NCBI GenBank assembly: GCA_040905265.1
Contig: JBBDRW010000068.1
Span: 1-42,654 of the forward strand
Direction: 5' to 3'
Origin: JBBDRW01 sp040905265
GTDB lineage: Bacteria; Bacteroidota; Rhodothermia; Balneolales; Balneolaceae
DNA: 42,654 bases
A program made the translations under genes and the position numbers. This document shows, in pieces, positions 1 through 8,758 of the stretch (position 1 is its first letter; every line of letters starts with the position of its first letter). Below the pieces are notes generated by a model that was not told where the DNA came from, ran no database searches, and saw nothing but the letters and a program-made list of their open reading frames with translations.

Positions 1-61
1 GAGGATTTTAAAATACCGATAACGAAGATATTGAGCAAAAAGACGGTTTTGCAAAATCTCC
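1..61. repeat. Family A palindromic repeat, copy 1 (left end probably cut by window edge)
   Basis: The block begins GAGGATTTT and ends AAAATCTCC, so its ends are imperfect inverted repeats. Read on the minus strand, the right end (GGAGATTTTGCAAAACC, then TTTTTG and TCAATATC) lines up with the longer copy at 22133-22218. It is the most diverged of four copies in this window and lies just upstream of the TrmH-type gene. The true left end may be outside the window. Confidence 0.5.
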
Positions 62-125
62 TTGAAGTATTACCGGAAAGTGAAATAATAACAAGTTCAC
101 CACTCTAACCGCCTTCTGTATCATT

Positions 126-917
126 ATGAATCTACCCGAAGCATCCAACCGACAGCTTACTTTGTGGCGTAAACTGCTCCTTCGAAAGCACCGCAGGCGC
201 GAGGGGTGTTTTCTGGCTGAAGGGGAGCGCTGTGTAGAACAGATTTTGGAGAACGGGGTGATCCGGGTTCGGGAAATTTTGTTTATGGATGGGTTTACAC
301 CATCCGGGATAATCTCAGAATCGGGCCTGCCTATGTACCAGGTAAGCCGGGAGGAATTTGCCGGCATCGCAGATACCGAAAATCCGCAAGGCGTGTCGGC
401 GCTCTGTGAAATCCCGGCAGAGCCGTCCCTTAACGTTCTCGGAGAAAAGAGCAGACTTCTCATTGCAACGGACGGAATTCAGGACCCCGGCAATCTGGGA
501 ACCATGATTCGGACAGCTGTCTGGTTCGGAGCGGGCGGGCTCCTCTCGGGGACCGGAACGGTGGATGTCTGGCACCCGAAAGTGGTTCGGAGCAGCGCCG
601 GCTCAACCGGCCTGCTTCCGGTCCTGAACCTGGACCTGGAGGAGGCTCTGGCACGGATGTCCGATGCGGGGTGGAAGATATGGCTGCTTGACGGCGGGGA
701 GAAATCGACCCCTCTTCACAAATCGGGCCCTGAAGAGAAGTGTGTCATCATTGTCGGCAACGAAGCAAACGGAATTCGGCCGGAACTGATGGAGGCCCGG
801 CCGGGCTGGTGCCGAAAGCGGATCGAGGGGGCGGGAACCGGTGGTGTAGAGAGCCTGAATGCAGCGATAGCCCTGGGAATCGCCCTGCATCACTCCAGGT
901 CAACGATCTCTATGTGA
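126..917 (+). CDS. TrmH/SpoU-family RNA 2'-O-methyltransferase
   Basis: This 263-residue protein belongs to the SPOUT class, which forms a knotted dimer and transfers a methyl group from S-adenosylmethionine to a ribose 2'-OH in tRNA or rRNA. An N-terminal substrate-binding part (about 10-95) contains the family-typical FLAEGERCVEQIL segment. The catalytic part shows motif 1 at DPGNLGTMIRTA (120-131, with the conserved N and R), motif 2 at IVGNEANGI (209-217) and motif 3 at VESLNAAIALGI (241-252), which make up the SAM-binding knot. Length is normal for RlmB/TrmH-like enzymes. Whether the target is tRNA or 23S rRNA cannot be read from sequence, so no symbol is given. The ATG at 126 is the first in frame. 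The 3' end overlaps the convergent racemase gene by 28 bp. Confidence 0.9.
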   Translation: MNLPEASNRQLTLWRKLLLRKHRRREGCFLAEGERCVEQILENGVIRVREILFMDGFTPSGIISESGLPMYQVSREEFAGIADTENPQGVSALCEIPAEPSLNVLGEKSRLLIATDGIQDPGNLGTMIRTAVWFGAGGLLSGTGTVDVWHPKVVRSSAGSTGLLPVLNLDLEEALARMSDAGWKIWLLDGGEKSTPLHKSGPEEKCVIIVGNEANGIRPELMEARPGWCRKRIEGAGTGGVESLNAAIALGIALHHSRSTISM

Positions 918-1699
918 TGGATGGTTCGTCCAAGAAAGCGTTCCGCGAGTTCCTGAAACCGCTGGGGCCGGTCGCTCACAAAGCATTGGAAGGAGCCGCT
1001 CTCTGCAGAGCTGTTCCGTAATCGTAGTGTTTCCAGCGCATTTCCGGCCGCTGCCGCAATAGAATCGGCGGAGTCGATGATCTTCAGATCCTTGTCCTTT
1101 ATCAGGTTTCTGATTGCAGGTGTGAACAGCGGGTAGTGTGTACAGCCTAGAATAAGGGCTTCCATTCCCTCTTTCTCGAGCGGTTTCAGGTATTCCCGGA
1201 GCGTCAGGCGGGTGATCTCGTTGTCAATCCACCCCTCCTCGGCGAGAGGAACCAACATCGGGCAGGCTCTGGAGATGATCCGAATATCCGGGTCTCTCTC
1301 CCGAAGGGCCTTTTCATATGCCCTCGAGCTGGTTGTTGCAAGGGTCCCGATCACGCCGACACGTTTGAAATGGCTTGCCACTACGGCGTCCGCACCCGCT
1401 TCTATCACGTTCAGTACCGGCGTATCTCCGGCAGTTTTGAGAACACTCTCCAGTGCGGTAGCCGAGACGGAATTGCAGGCGATGAGGATCATTTTAACCC
1501 CTTTTCGGAGGAGAAACCGGGTTATCTGTTCCGAATATTTTCGAATCACCTCTTCCGATTTGATTCCATAAGGGACCCGGGCTGTATCCCCGAAGTAGAG
1601 AATCTGTTCATTCGGAAGAAGGTTTGCAACTGCTTTGGCGACTGTTAAACCGCCGATTCCGGAGTCAAAGATACCGATCGGGGAAGTGGAGTCTGGCAT
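890..1699 (-). CDS. murI: Glutamate racemase
   Basis: Cofactor-independent racemase converting L- to D-glutamate for the peptidoglycan stem peptide. The 269-residue sequence opens with IGIFDSGIGGLTV, including the conserved Asp12 and Ser13. The two catalytic cysteines sit in LIACNSVSA (Cys75) and LILGCTHYP (Cys186), the latter followed by the conserved His. FGDTARVPYG (36-45) is another family hallmark. Length is typical. The ATG at 1697-1699 gives a start at the conserved N-terminus. It is transcribed toward the TrmH gene and overlaps it tail to tail. A family A repeat (1715-1752) lies within 20 bp upstream of the start codon, so it would fall in the leader or promoter. Confidence 0.96.
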   Translation of the reverse strand: MPDSTSPIGIFDSGIGGLTVAKAVANLLPNEQILYFGDTARVPYGIKSEEVIRKYSEQITRFLLRKGVKMILIACNSVSATALESVLKTAGDTPVLNVIEAGADAVVASHFKRVGVIGTLATTSSRAYEKALRERDPDIRIISRACPMLVPLAEEGWIDNEITRLTLREYLKPLEKEGMEALILGCTHYPLFTPAIRNLIKDKDLKIIDSADSIAAAAGNALETLRLRNSSAESGSFQCFVSDRPQRFQELAERFLGRTIHHIEIVDLE

Positions 1700-1714
1700 A
1701 GGGTCTGATTGATA

Positions 1715-1752
1715 GGAGCCTTGACCAAAAATCCTGGTTTTTCAAAGTCTCC
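1715..1752. repeat. Family A palindromic repeat, copy 2 (short form)
   Basis: The block runs from GGAG to CTCC and contains TTGACCAAAAATCCTGG followed by TTTTTCAAAG. The stretch from TTGACC to TTTTTCAAAG is identical to the right part of the 22133-22218 copy. It appears to be a version in which the middle of the element has been lost. It lies between the divergent murI and propeller-lipoprotein genes. Confidence 0.7.
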
Positions 1753-1846
1753 TGATGGTTGGTTAAAACTTCGAAATGTGAAGATAATTTTATAATCTGT
1801 AAACTTCTAAGAGAAGCCTCTGGTTCAGCCAGAAAAACATCTCATA

Positions 1847-4800
1847 TTGAAACAAAATCAAAACATAGATCACGTTCTTCTTCTGGCTGGACTCCTTATA
1901 GCCGGGCTTTTGGCTGGTTGTTCCGACTCGTCCGGTCCGGAGTGGAAGGAAGAGGATCATTACCGCTGGGCAGATCTCTCTACCGGTTTTTTCGGCAAGG
2001 AGGGGTTTCGGGAGCTCACCCCCCGGCGTACAGGGATCCGGTTTGTGAATCGGTTAACCGAATCTGAGATTGCCTTCAACCGCCACTACCTCAACGGCTC
2101 CGGTGTTGCCGCCGGAGATATCGATGGCGATGGGTGGATCGATCTGTATTTTGCAGGACTGAGCAGCCCGAACCGGCTCTACAGGAATCTGGGCGGCATG
2201 AATTTTGAAGATATAACGGAAGAGGCTGGTGTCGCGCACAACAGCTATTACTCGACCGGGGCACTGTTTGCTGATGTGAACGGAAACGGGTTTCTTGACC
2301 TGATTGTGACCTCGATGCACGGAGAGACCGCTCTCTACCAGAATAATGGGGAGGGGGTATTTAACCGGCTGATGGAGAGCGGCCTGGAAGGCGGGGCTGG
2401 CGGCATGACGATGGCTATGGCCGATATTACCGGCAACGGCTACCCCGATCTCTATATCACGCGCTACAAGGAGAGGTCGGTCAAGGATCTTTATACGACC
2501 GACGAGCTGGAATGGCACAATATTCTGCGGGAGCCCCTGGCCTCCCCCTCAGATCCCTATTCTCTGATTCCGCCGTTTGACACACATTATGAGTTGATTC
2601 GTGAGAACGGAAACCTGATCGGAATCTCTGAACTGGGGGAGGTAGATCAGCTCTATCTGAACCACGGCGGGAGATTTGAACTCGTTCAAGACACGGAGCA
2701 GATATTTCTGGATGTAGATGGGGCGCCGTTTGGCTTGCAGCGTGACTGGGGGCTGACTGCGAAATTTCAGGATCTGAACGGGAACGGCCTGCAAGATCTC
2801 TATGTCTGCAACGATTTTCACACACCGGACCGAATCTGGATGAACCAGGGTGACGGGACTTTTCGTGCGGTTCACTGGAGCGCTATCCGGAATCTGAGCT
2901 ACTCCTGTATGGGTGTCGATTTCTCTGACCTCAACAGGGACGGGAAGTTCGATATTTTTACCACAGAGATGCTCAGCCCCGACCATGAGAAACGTCTGAG
3001 TCAGGCAGGTTCGGACCAGCATCTGCAAATCCGTCCCGGAGAGCTGAAAGCACGCCCGATGTACAACCGGAACTCCCTCTTTCTGCAACGGGAGGATGAG
3101 ACCTATGCAGAGATCAGCCGTTACAGCGGAGTGTCCGCAACCGGATGGTCATGGGCAACCCGCTTTCTGGATGTAGATCTCGATGGCTATGAAGACCTGA
3201 TCGTTACGACCGGTTATCCCTATGATATTCTCGACATCGATGCACAGATATCGATGATGAATGACAGAAGAAATATGGATGAGCACTTTCTGGACTTTGT
3301 TGAGCGGACTGTCTCTCTGGAGATTCCAAATCGTGCCTTGAGAAATAACGGAGACCTTACCTTTACGGATGCAGGGAGAGAGTGGGGGTTAACCGTACCG
3401 GATGTATCACACGGGATGGCTGTGGCGGATCTGAATAATGACGGTGATCAGGATCTGGTGATCAACCGGCTGAACAGTGAAGCTGCCATCTACGAAAACC
3501 GGACTCAGGCTCCCAGAATATCTGTACTGCTGAGAGGTGAACGTCCGAACAGCCGGGCTGTAGGTGCCAGGGTTGAACTCACCGGCGGGCCGGTTCCCAG
3601 CCAGGTGAAGCAGATTGTATCAGGCGGGGACTACCTCTCCGGTTCCGGTCAGATGGTGACATTTGCAGCAGACGGAGAGAAGAGTGATCACACTCTGACG
3701 GTTACCTGGCCGGACGGGCAGGTCAGCCATATCGGGGAGTTGAAACCGAACCGGATGATTGAAATCTATGAGTCGGACAAGCGGCCTGTGGAACCGGAAC
3801 ATGCAGTCATCCTGCCGCCTGTTCTGTTTGAAGAGCAGGCGGACCGGATCGCACACCGACACCATGAATCCGATTTTACAGATTGGCAGATTCAGCCGCT
3901 GCTTCCACGCACGCTTGCCCGGGAGGGGCCCGGTATTGCATGGCTGGACCTGAACCAGGATGGGCAAGAGGATCTGGTGATCGGTACGGGTGCCGGCGGA
4001 TCGCTCTCCATATTCGAAAATCTTGGAGAGGGGCGGTTCACTCAGTTGTCTATAAGCCCTTTGACGGACGCTGCTCCCGGAGATCAGACAGGGCTGATCG
4101 GCTGGAGTGAGGGTGATAAAACCCGTCTTGTAGTCGGCAGCTCTAACTATGAACAGGGGAGTTCTACGGCCGCTTCAGCTTATATCTACTCTCTGGCAGG
4201 CGGTACAGCCGGCCAGCCGGAGGTTGTGGGGATCGACTCGCTTCCGGGAACCCACGCCTCTACAGGCCCTCTGGCCGCTGCCGACCTGACCGGGAACGGG
4301 TACCCTGATCTGTTTGTGGGCGGGCGGTTTCTGCCTGGACGCTACCCTGCCGGAGCCGGTTCGCGCATCTTCCTGAATGACGGTGAAAGGTTCCGTTTCA
4401 GCCCCGGGTGGTCAGAGCTGCTTTCGGAAGCGGGGCTGGTGACCGGGGCACTTTTCGGAGATCTGACCGGGAACGGGAGGCAGGATCTGCTGATCAGCAC
4501 CGAACTGGGGACGGTCCGGCTGTATGAAAATATTGGTGATGGATTTCGGGAGAGGACGGAGGAGGCGGGCCTTGGAGAGTGGAGCGGCTGGTGGCAGGGA
4601 GTCACCGTTGGCGACTTTACCAATAACGGCCTACCTGATATTGTGGCAACCAATTTGGGTAAAAACAGCAGTTATCGGATCCGGGAGGGAGAGCCTCTTC
4701 GGGTCTACTATGGGGATCTCAATCAGAACGGCCGGATGGATATCGTGGAAGCTTATGTTGATGAAAAGAGCGGGGAATATGTTCCGGTACGCCCGCTCTT

Positions 4801-5560
4801 TACATTCCAGCAGAGTCAGCTGATTTTGAATCGAATGGGGAGCCATCGAGAGTTTGCAGCATCCACACTGCGTGAAATCATAGGAGAGCGTCTGGATGGT
4901 CTGAACGTCAGGGAAGCCAGAACTCTGGAACATATGCTCTTTCTCAACAGAGGTGGCCGGTTTGAAGCTCTTCCTCTGCCGGCAGAGGCTCAATTCACAA
5001 CTGGCGGAAATCTTGCCGTTGCGGATGTCGATCTTGACGGGAATGAAGATCTCTTTATCAGCCAGAACCTTTTTGCTTTTCCCGATGAGGTACCGCGCAG
5101 CGATGCCGGCAGGGGGCTGGTACTCCTGGGACAGGGAGACGGCTCATTTATACCGCTTAACGGTTCACGCAGCGGGGTGAAAATGTATGGGGAGCAGCGG
5201 GGGGCCGCCATCGGAGATGCCACCGGAGACGGAAAGCCTGATCTTGCAGTGTCGCAGAATGCGGCTGAGACGAACCTGTTTTTCAACCGGGCGGACCGCT
5301 CCGGTATCCGAATCAAGCTTGTTGGCCCTGAATCCAACCGGAATGCGGCAGGGTCATCTCTGCGTCTGACCTATCGGGACGGAACCAAAGGAGCACGGCG
5401 ATATATCCGGGCGGGTTCCGGAAACGGCTCCCAGGATGGTTATCTGCAGGTACTGGGAGCCGCCGGGGAACCGGCCGGCGTGGAGGTTACATGGTTTGAC
5501 GGGTCAGTTGTATTCCTGGAGAGAGAATGGCCCGCCCAGGAGTGGGTTATTGAATATTGA
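1847..5560 (+). CDS. CRTAC1-type lipoprotein with two FG-GAP/VCBS propellers and two ASPIC/UnbV domains
   Basis: A very large (1237 aa) exported protein. The N-terminus is a lipoprotein signal (hydrophobic 10-22, lipobox LLAGC with Cys25). Residues about 80-560 contain many Ca-binding-like FG-GAP/VCBS repeats of the form D-x-x-G-N/D-G-x-x-D-L (for example DIDGDGWIDLYF and DLNGNGLQDLYV). An ASPIC/UnbV domain follows at about 568-645 (RAVGARVEL, SGGDYLSGS, VTWPDGQ). A second propeller set runs from about 690 to 1145, and a second, more diverged ASPIC-like domain ends the protein. Such proteins are common outer-membrane-anchored proteins of Bacteroidota-like bacteria, with presumed adhesive or substrate-binding roles. 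No enzymatic activity can be assigned. The start is TTG at 1847, chosen because it begins the lipoprotein signal and no in-frame ATG is suitably placed. Confidence 0.88.
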   Translation: MKQNQNIDHVLLLAGLLIAGLLAGCSDSSGPEWKEEDHYRWADLSTGFFGKEGFRELTPRRTGIRFVNRLTESEIAFNRHYLNGSGVAAGDIDGDGWIDLYFAGLSSPNRLYRNLGGMNFEDITEEAGVAHNSYYSTGALFADVNGNGFLDLIVTSMHGETALYQNNGEGVFNRLMESGLEGGAGGMTMAMADITGNGYPDLYITRYKERSVKDLYTTDELEWHNILREPLASPSDPYSLIPPFDTHYELIRENGNLIGISELGEVDQLYLNHGGRFELVQDTEQIFLDVDGAPFGLQRDWGLTAKFQDLNGNGLQDLYVCNDFHTPDRIWMNQGDGTFRAVHWSAIRNLSYSCMGVDFSDLNRDGKFDIFTTEMLSPDHEKRLSQAGSDQHLQIRPGELKARPMYNRNSLFLQREDETYAEISRYSGVSATGWSWATRFLDVDLDGYEDLIVTTGYPYDILDIDAQISMMNDRRNMDEHFLDFVERTVSLEIPNRALRNNGDLTFTDAGREWGLTVPDVSHGMAVADLNNDGDQDLVINRLNSEAAIYENRTQAPRISVLLRGERPNSRAVGARVELTGGPVPSQVKQIVSGGDYLSGSGQMVTFAADGEKSDHTLTVTWPDGQVSHIGELKPNRMIEIYESDKRPVEPEHAVILPPVLFEEQADRIAHRHHESDFTDWQIQPLLPRTLAREGPGIAWLDLNQDGQEDLVIGTGAGGSLSIFENLGEGRFTQLSISPLTDAAPGDQTGLIGWSEGDKTRLVVGSSNYEQGSSTAASAYIYSLAGGTAGQPEVVGIDSLPGTHASTGPLAAADLTGNGYPDLFVGGRFLPGRYPAGAGSRIFLNDGERFRFSPGWSELLSEAGLVTGALFGDLTGNGRQDLLISTELGTVRLYENIGDGFRERTEEAGLGEWSGWWQGVTVGDFTNNGLPDIVATNLGKNSSYRIREGEPLRVYYGDLNQNGRMDIVEAYVDEKSGEYVPVRPLFTFQQSQLILNRMGSHREFAASTLREIIGERLDGLNVREARTLEHMLFLNRGGRFEALPLPAEAQFTTGGNLAVADVDLDGNEDLFISQNLFAFPDEVPRSDAGRGLVLLGQGDGSFIPLNGSRSGVKMYGEQRGAAIGDATGDGKPDLAVSQNAAETNLFFNRADRSGIRIKLVGPESNRNAAGSSLRLTYRDGTKGARRYIRAGSGNGSQDGYLQVLGAAGEPAGVEVTWFDGSVVFLEREWPAQEWVIEY

Positions 5561-5627
5561 ACCGCTGGCTGACGCCATCCGGCCAGCCCAAGTGAGCTGT
5601 CCGGTTCCGTTTATGGGATACAGAGTT

Positions 5628-8600
5628 TTACCGGATCGTTTTTAACCCCTCTTCCACCCAGGCTCTGCGGACTTTCGATATTCCTACAACGACGGCTGGT
5701 ACGACGAACAGAGTCAGGATGGTTGCAAAGGCTAGCCCGCCGATTACAGATTTTGCCAACGGACTCCAGGTTTCTGCACCTGCCCCCATCTCCAGAGCCA
5801 GGGGTATCATGGAAAATATGGTAGTCATGGCTGTTAGCAGAATGGGCCTCATTCTCCGTTTACACGCTTGTAGAAAGAGAATCAGATAGGATTTCCCCTC
5901 CTCTTTCCCGCTTCTGGTATATTGGTGGATATAGTCCACCAGGACGATCCCGTTGTTAACCACAATTCCTACTAATAGTACGATTCCGATATAGGCCGGA
6001 ACACTTAACGGTGTACTGGTTATAAAGAGAAACAGCAGTGATCCGAAGAAAGCAAGCGGCACCGTTACCATAATGATAACGGGGTCGCGCAGGTTTTCAA
6101 AAAGGGAAGCCATCACCATATAGGTGAGCAGGAGCGCCATTAAAGCTGCAATTCCGATCTGTTGTGCGGCATCATTCTCGTCCTGGACTACGCCGGTGAA
6201 TTCGTACCGGTACCCGTCCGGGAGATTAAATTCATCCTGAAGGATCTGTTCAACCATCGGGCCGTATGCTTCTGTATTCCCCCGGACACTGATAATGACA
6301 TCCAGCAGGGTTTCACGGTCTCTTCGGGTGATGTTTCCGGATCCTTCCTCCATCGAGAAGCTGCCCAATGCGGTGATCGGTATACGCTGATCTTCGATTT
6401 GAAGCAGTTCCAGGGCGAACAGGTCTTCACGGCCCTGGATCTGATCCTGGGCATTCCGGACCTCAATCGGGATTTCACGGCCATCCTCAATAAAGAATCC
6501 GGCTCTTGTCCCTCTTGATTGAGCTCCGAACGAATTGGCTACTTCGGATGTCGTGGATCCGATACTGCTGATATATTCCCGGTATGGCAGATAGTGAAGT
6601 TCTGTTGCCGGGCGGGATCGCTGGTTTTGTACAGAGATGATATTCGGGTCATCCGAAAGCCGTTCTTCCAGGCGGAGCGAGAGCTCCTGCAGATAATCCA
6701 TATCAGGTCCGAAAAGAGTTACCTGGAGAGAGCCGATCGCCCAGTCTCCCCAACCGCCCCTGCTCAGGAAACCGAGTCCGGCCGGCCCGCCGGAACCGCC
6801 TGCAATTTGCAACTCTACTCCGGGGTCAGATAGCATCTCTTCCACTTCCATCATCATCTGGCTGGACGTTTTGTCCCGTTCATTCATGTCGACCAGCAGT
6901 ATCGTTAACTCACCCAGATTCATATCGGTACTTCGGCGTTGTTCGCCGATGCCGGTAATGACAGTTCGAACCTCCGGAAGGTCACGAATCTGTTCGGAAT
7001 ATTCCCTCATAATTTCTGCTGTATTAGCAAGAGGGGTGCCTGCAGGGAGTGTTATCTGTACACTGAACTCTCCGGTGTCGCTCTGCGGGAAGAATTCGCC
7101 GGGAATTGTCCGGAAGAAATAGATCGACCCGACGATAACCAAAAAGATGGAGATGATAGCCACATATTTCCTCTTCAGGATCCAGAAGAGGATCGAACCG
7201 TAATTGCTTTCCAATGAACGGAATCCTTTAAAAATGACATTCCCCTTGTCAAATTTCTCTCTTCGCATAACCAGGGAGGCGAGTACAGGTATCAGAACAA
7301 CAGAAGCTATAAATGAGCTGGTGATAGCAATCGAGATCGTCAGGGCCAGATCGCGCGTGACCGTTCCGGTTACCCCTGTCACACCCAGAATGGGGACGAA
7401 GACAGCCAGAGTGGTAAGCGTGGAGCCCAGAAGTGCACCTGAGACCTCATTGGTGCCTTTCAGAGCTGCCTGAAACCGTTTGTGCCCCTCTTCCAGCTTG
7501 GTTGAGATACTTTCGGAGACGACGATGGAGTTATCCACCAGCAGTCCGATTGCGAGTGCCAGCCCGGTAATCGAAATCAGGTTCAGGCTCACATCCAGGA
7601 AGTACATTCCTGCAAATGTGGCGGTTAGCGATACAGGGATGCTCATTGCAACGACAAACGCGATCCTCCAGCCCCCCATAAAAACCAGAAGAATCAGTAC
7701 GACTACTACCAATGCGATCAAGGCCGATTGTGCCAAATTATTTATCGAGTCCTCAATGAATTTCCCTTCATTGCTCAACACCTGCATGGAGACATTGGAC
7801 GGAAGCTGCTCCCGGAATTGGGCCATTTCCAGTATAACAGACTGGGTTACATCCAGGGTGTTGGCGTCAGACTGTTTTTGGACCTGAACCGTTACGCTGT
7901 TTTGCCCGTTAACTTCAATGATAGAGTTGATCTCTTCGTAGTCATTCTCTACAGTCGCCACATCGGACACACGCAGCGGGGTTCCGCTTTCATCCAGCCG
8001 GACGATGGTCTGTTCAATCTCTTCTATATTGCGGTATGTGGATTCTGCACGGATACTGTAGCTGATTCGGTCCGCTACCAGGTTGCCGAGAGGTTGCTGA
8101 ACATTGTTGCTGTTCAGAGCGCCTGATACTTCTCCGGGAGTGATCCGGTGAAGTGCCATTGCATATGGATCGAGGTTTACGGAGAAATTACGGCTGAACC
8201 CGCCTCTTGTATCGGCGGAAGCAACGCCATGGAGACGTTCGATTCGGGGCTCAATGAACTCTTCAGAGAGATTTCTCAACTCATCCAGCGCCATAACCGA
8301 GGATTCGACACTGATCTCCATAATGGGAGCCCGGTCAGGATCGAACTGAAAGATGACCGGTTCATTCGCTTCTTCCGGCAGTTCAGGCCGGACGCGATCC
8401 ATCGCCTCTCTGAGCCTGAGATCTGTCTTTTGAATATCCACATCAGATTTGAGGTGCAGGATGATGAATGCACCGCCTCTGCGAACATTCGATTCGAGAC
8501 GGTCAATGCCCTCAACTCCCATGATGGCCCCTTCAACCGGTTCGACCACCAGGCGGAGCATATCTTCCGGCGCTACATTCGGATAGTTGACGGAGACAGC

Positions 8601-8744
8601 CATGACCGGGATATTGAAGGTCGGCATCAAAGTGATCTTCAGGTTCGACAGGGAAAAGAGGCCGAAGCCGACCACCATCAGTGAAACCATAAAGACGGTA
8701 ACAGGCCGTTTGAGTATTTTTTCAGTTACGGTGAATTTCTTCAT
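5628..8744 (-). CDS. RND efflux permease, HAE1/AcrB family (second permease of operon)
   Basis: Inner-membrane proton-driven exporter of 1038 residues, the usual AcrB length. It has TM1 near 12-32, a large periplasmic loop, TM2-TM6 around 335-490, a second large periplasmic loop beginning after GEFFPQSDTGEF, and TM8-TM12 near the C-terminus. The TM4 motif is GLLVDNSIVV (Asp about 404), so the second acidic residue of AcrB's Asp-Asp pair is Asn here. The TM10 motif is VNNGIVLVDYI, lacking the AcrB lysine and carrying an Asp instead. It lies 14 bp downstream of another permease and shares its adaptor, so a two-permease pump like MdtBC is plausible. The substrate is unknown. Confidence 0.93.
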   Translation of the reverse strand: MKKFTVTEKILKRPVTVFMVSLMVVGFGLFSLSNLKITLMPTFNIPVMAVSVNYPNVAPEDMLRLVVEPVEGAIMGVEGIDRLESNVRRGGAFIILHLKSDVDIQKTDLRLREAMDRVRPELPEEANEPVIFQFDPDRAPIMEISVESSVMALDELRNLSEEFIEPRIERLHGVASADTRGGFSRNFSVNLDPYAMALHRITPGEVSGALNSNNVQQPLGNLVADRISYSIRAESTYRNIEEIEQTIVRLDESGTPLRVSDVATVENDYEEINSIIEVNGQNSVTVQVQKQSDANTLDVTQSVILEMAQFREQLPSNVSMQVLSNEGKFIEDSINNLAQSALIALVVVVLILLVFMGGWRIAFVVAMSIPVSLTATFAGMYFLDVSLNLISITGLALAIGLLVDNSIVVSESISTKLEEGHKRFQAALKGTNEVSGALLGSTLTTLAVFVPILGVTGVTGTVTRDLALTISIAITSSFIASVVLIPVLASLVMRREKFDKGNVIFKGFRSLESNYGSILFWILKRKYVAIISIFLVIVGSIYFFRTIPGEFFPQSDTGEFSVQITLPAGTPLANTAEIMREYSEQIRDLPEVRTVITGIGEQRRSTDMNLGELTILLVDMNERDKTSSQMMMEVEEMLSDPGVELQIAGGSGGPAGLGFLSRGGWGDWAIGSLQVTLFGPDMDYLQELSLRLEERLSDDPNIISVQNQRSRPATELHYLPYREYISSIGSTTSEVANSFGAQSRGTRAGFFIEDGREIPIEVRNAQDQIQGREDLFALELLQIEDQRIPITALGSFSMEEGSGNITRRDRETLLDVIISVRGNTEAYGPMVEQILQDEFNLPDGYRYEFTGVVQDENDAAQQIGIAALMALLLTYMVMASLFENLRDPVIIMVTVPLAFFGSLLFLFITSTPLSVPAYIGIVLLVGIVVNNGIVLVDYIHQYTRSGKEEGKSYLILFLQACKRRMRPILLTAMTTIFSMIPLALEMGAGAETWSPLAKSVIGGLAFATILTLFVVPAVVVGISKVRRAWVEEGLKTIR

Positions 8745-8758
8745 CGGTTTATCCTGTT

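Noticed and set aside
8148..8684. Long open frame (178 codons) antisense to the RND permease gene
   Set aside because: It lies entirely opposite a well-conserved gene, has no family resemblance, and similar antisense frames accompany most long genes here.
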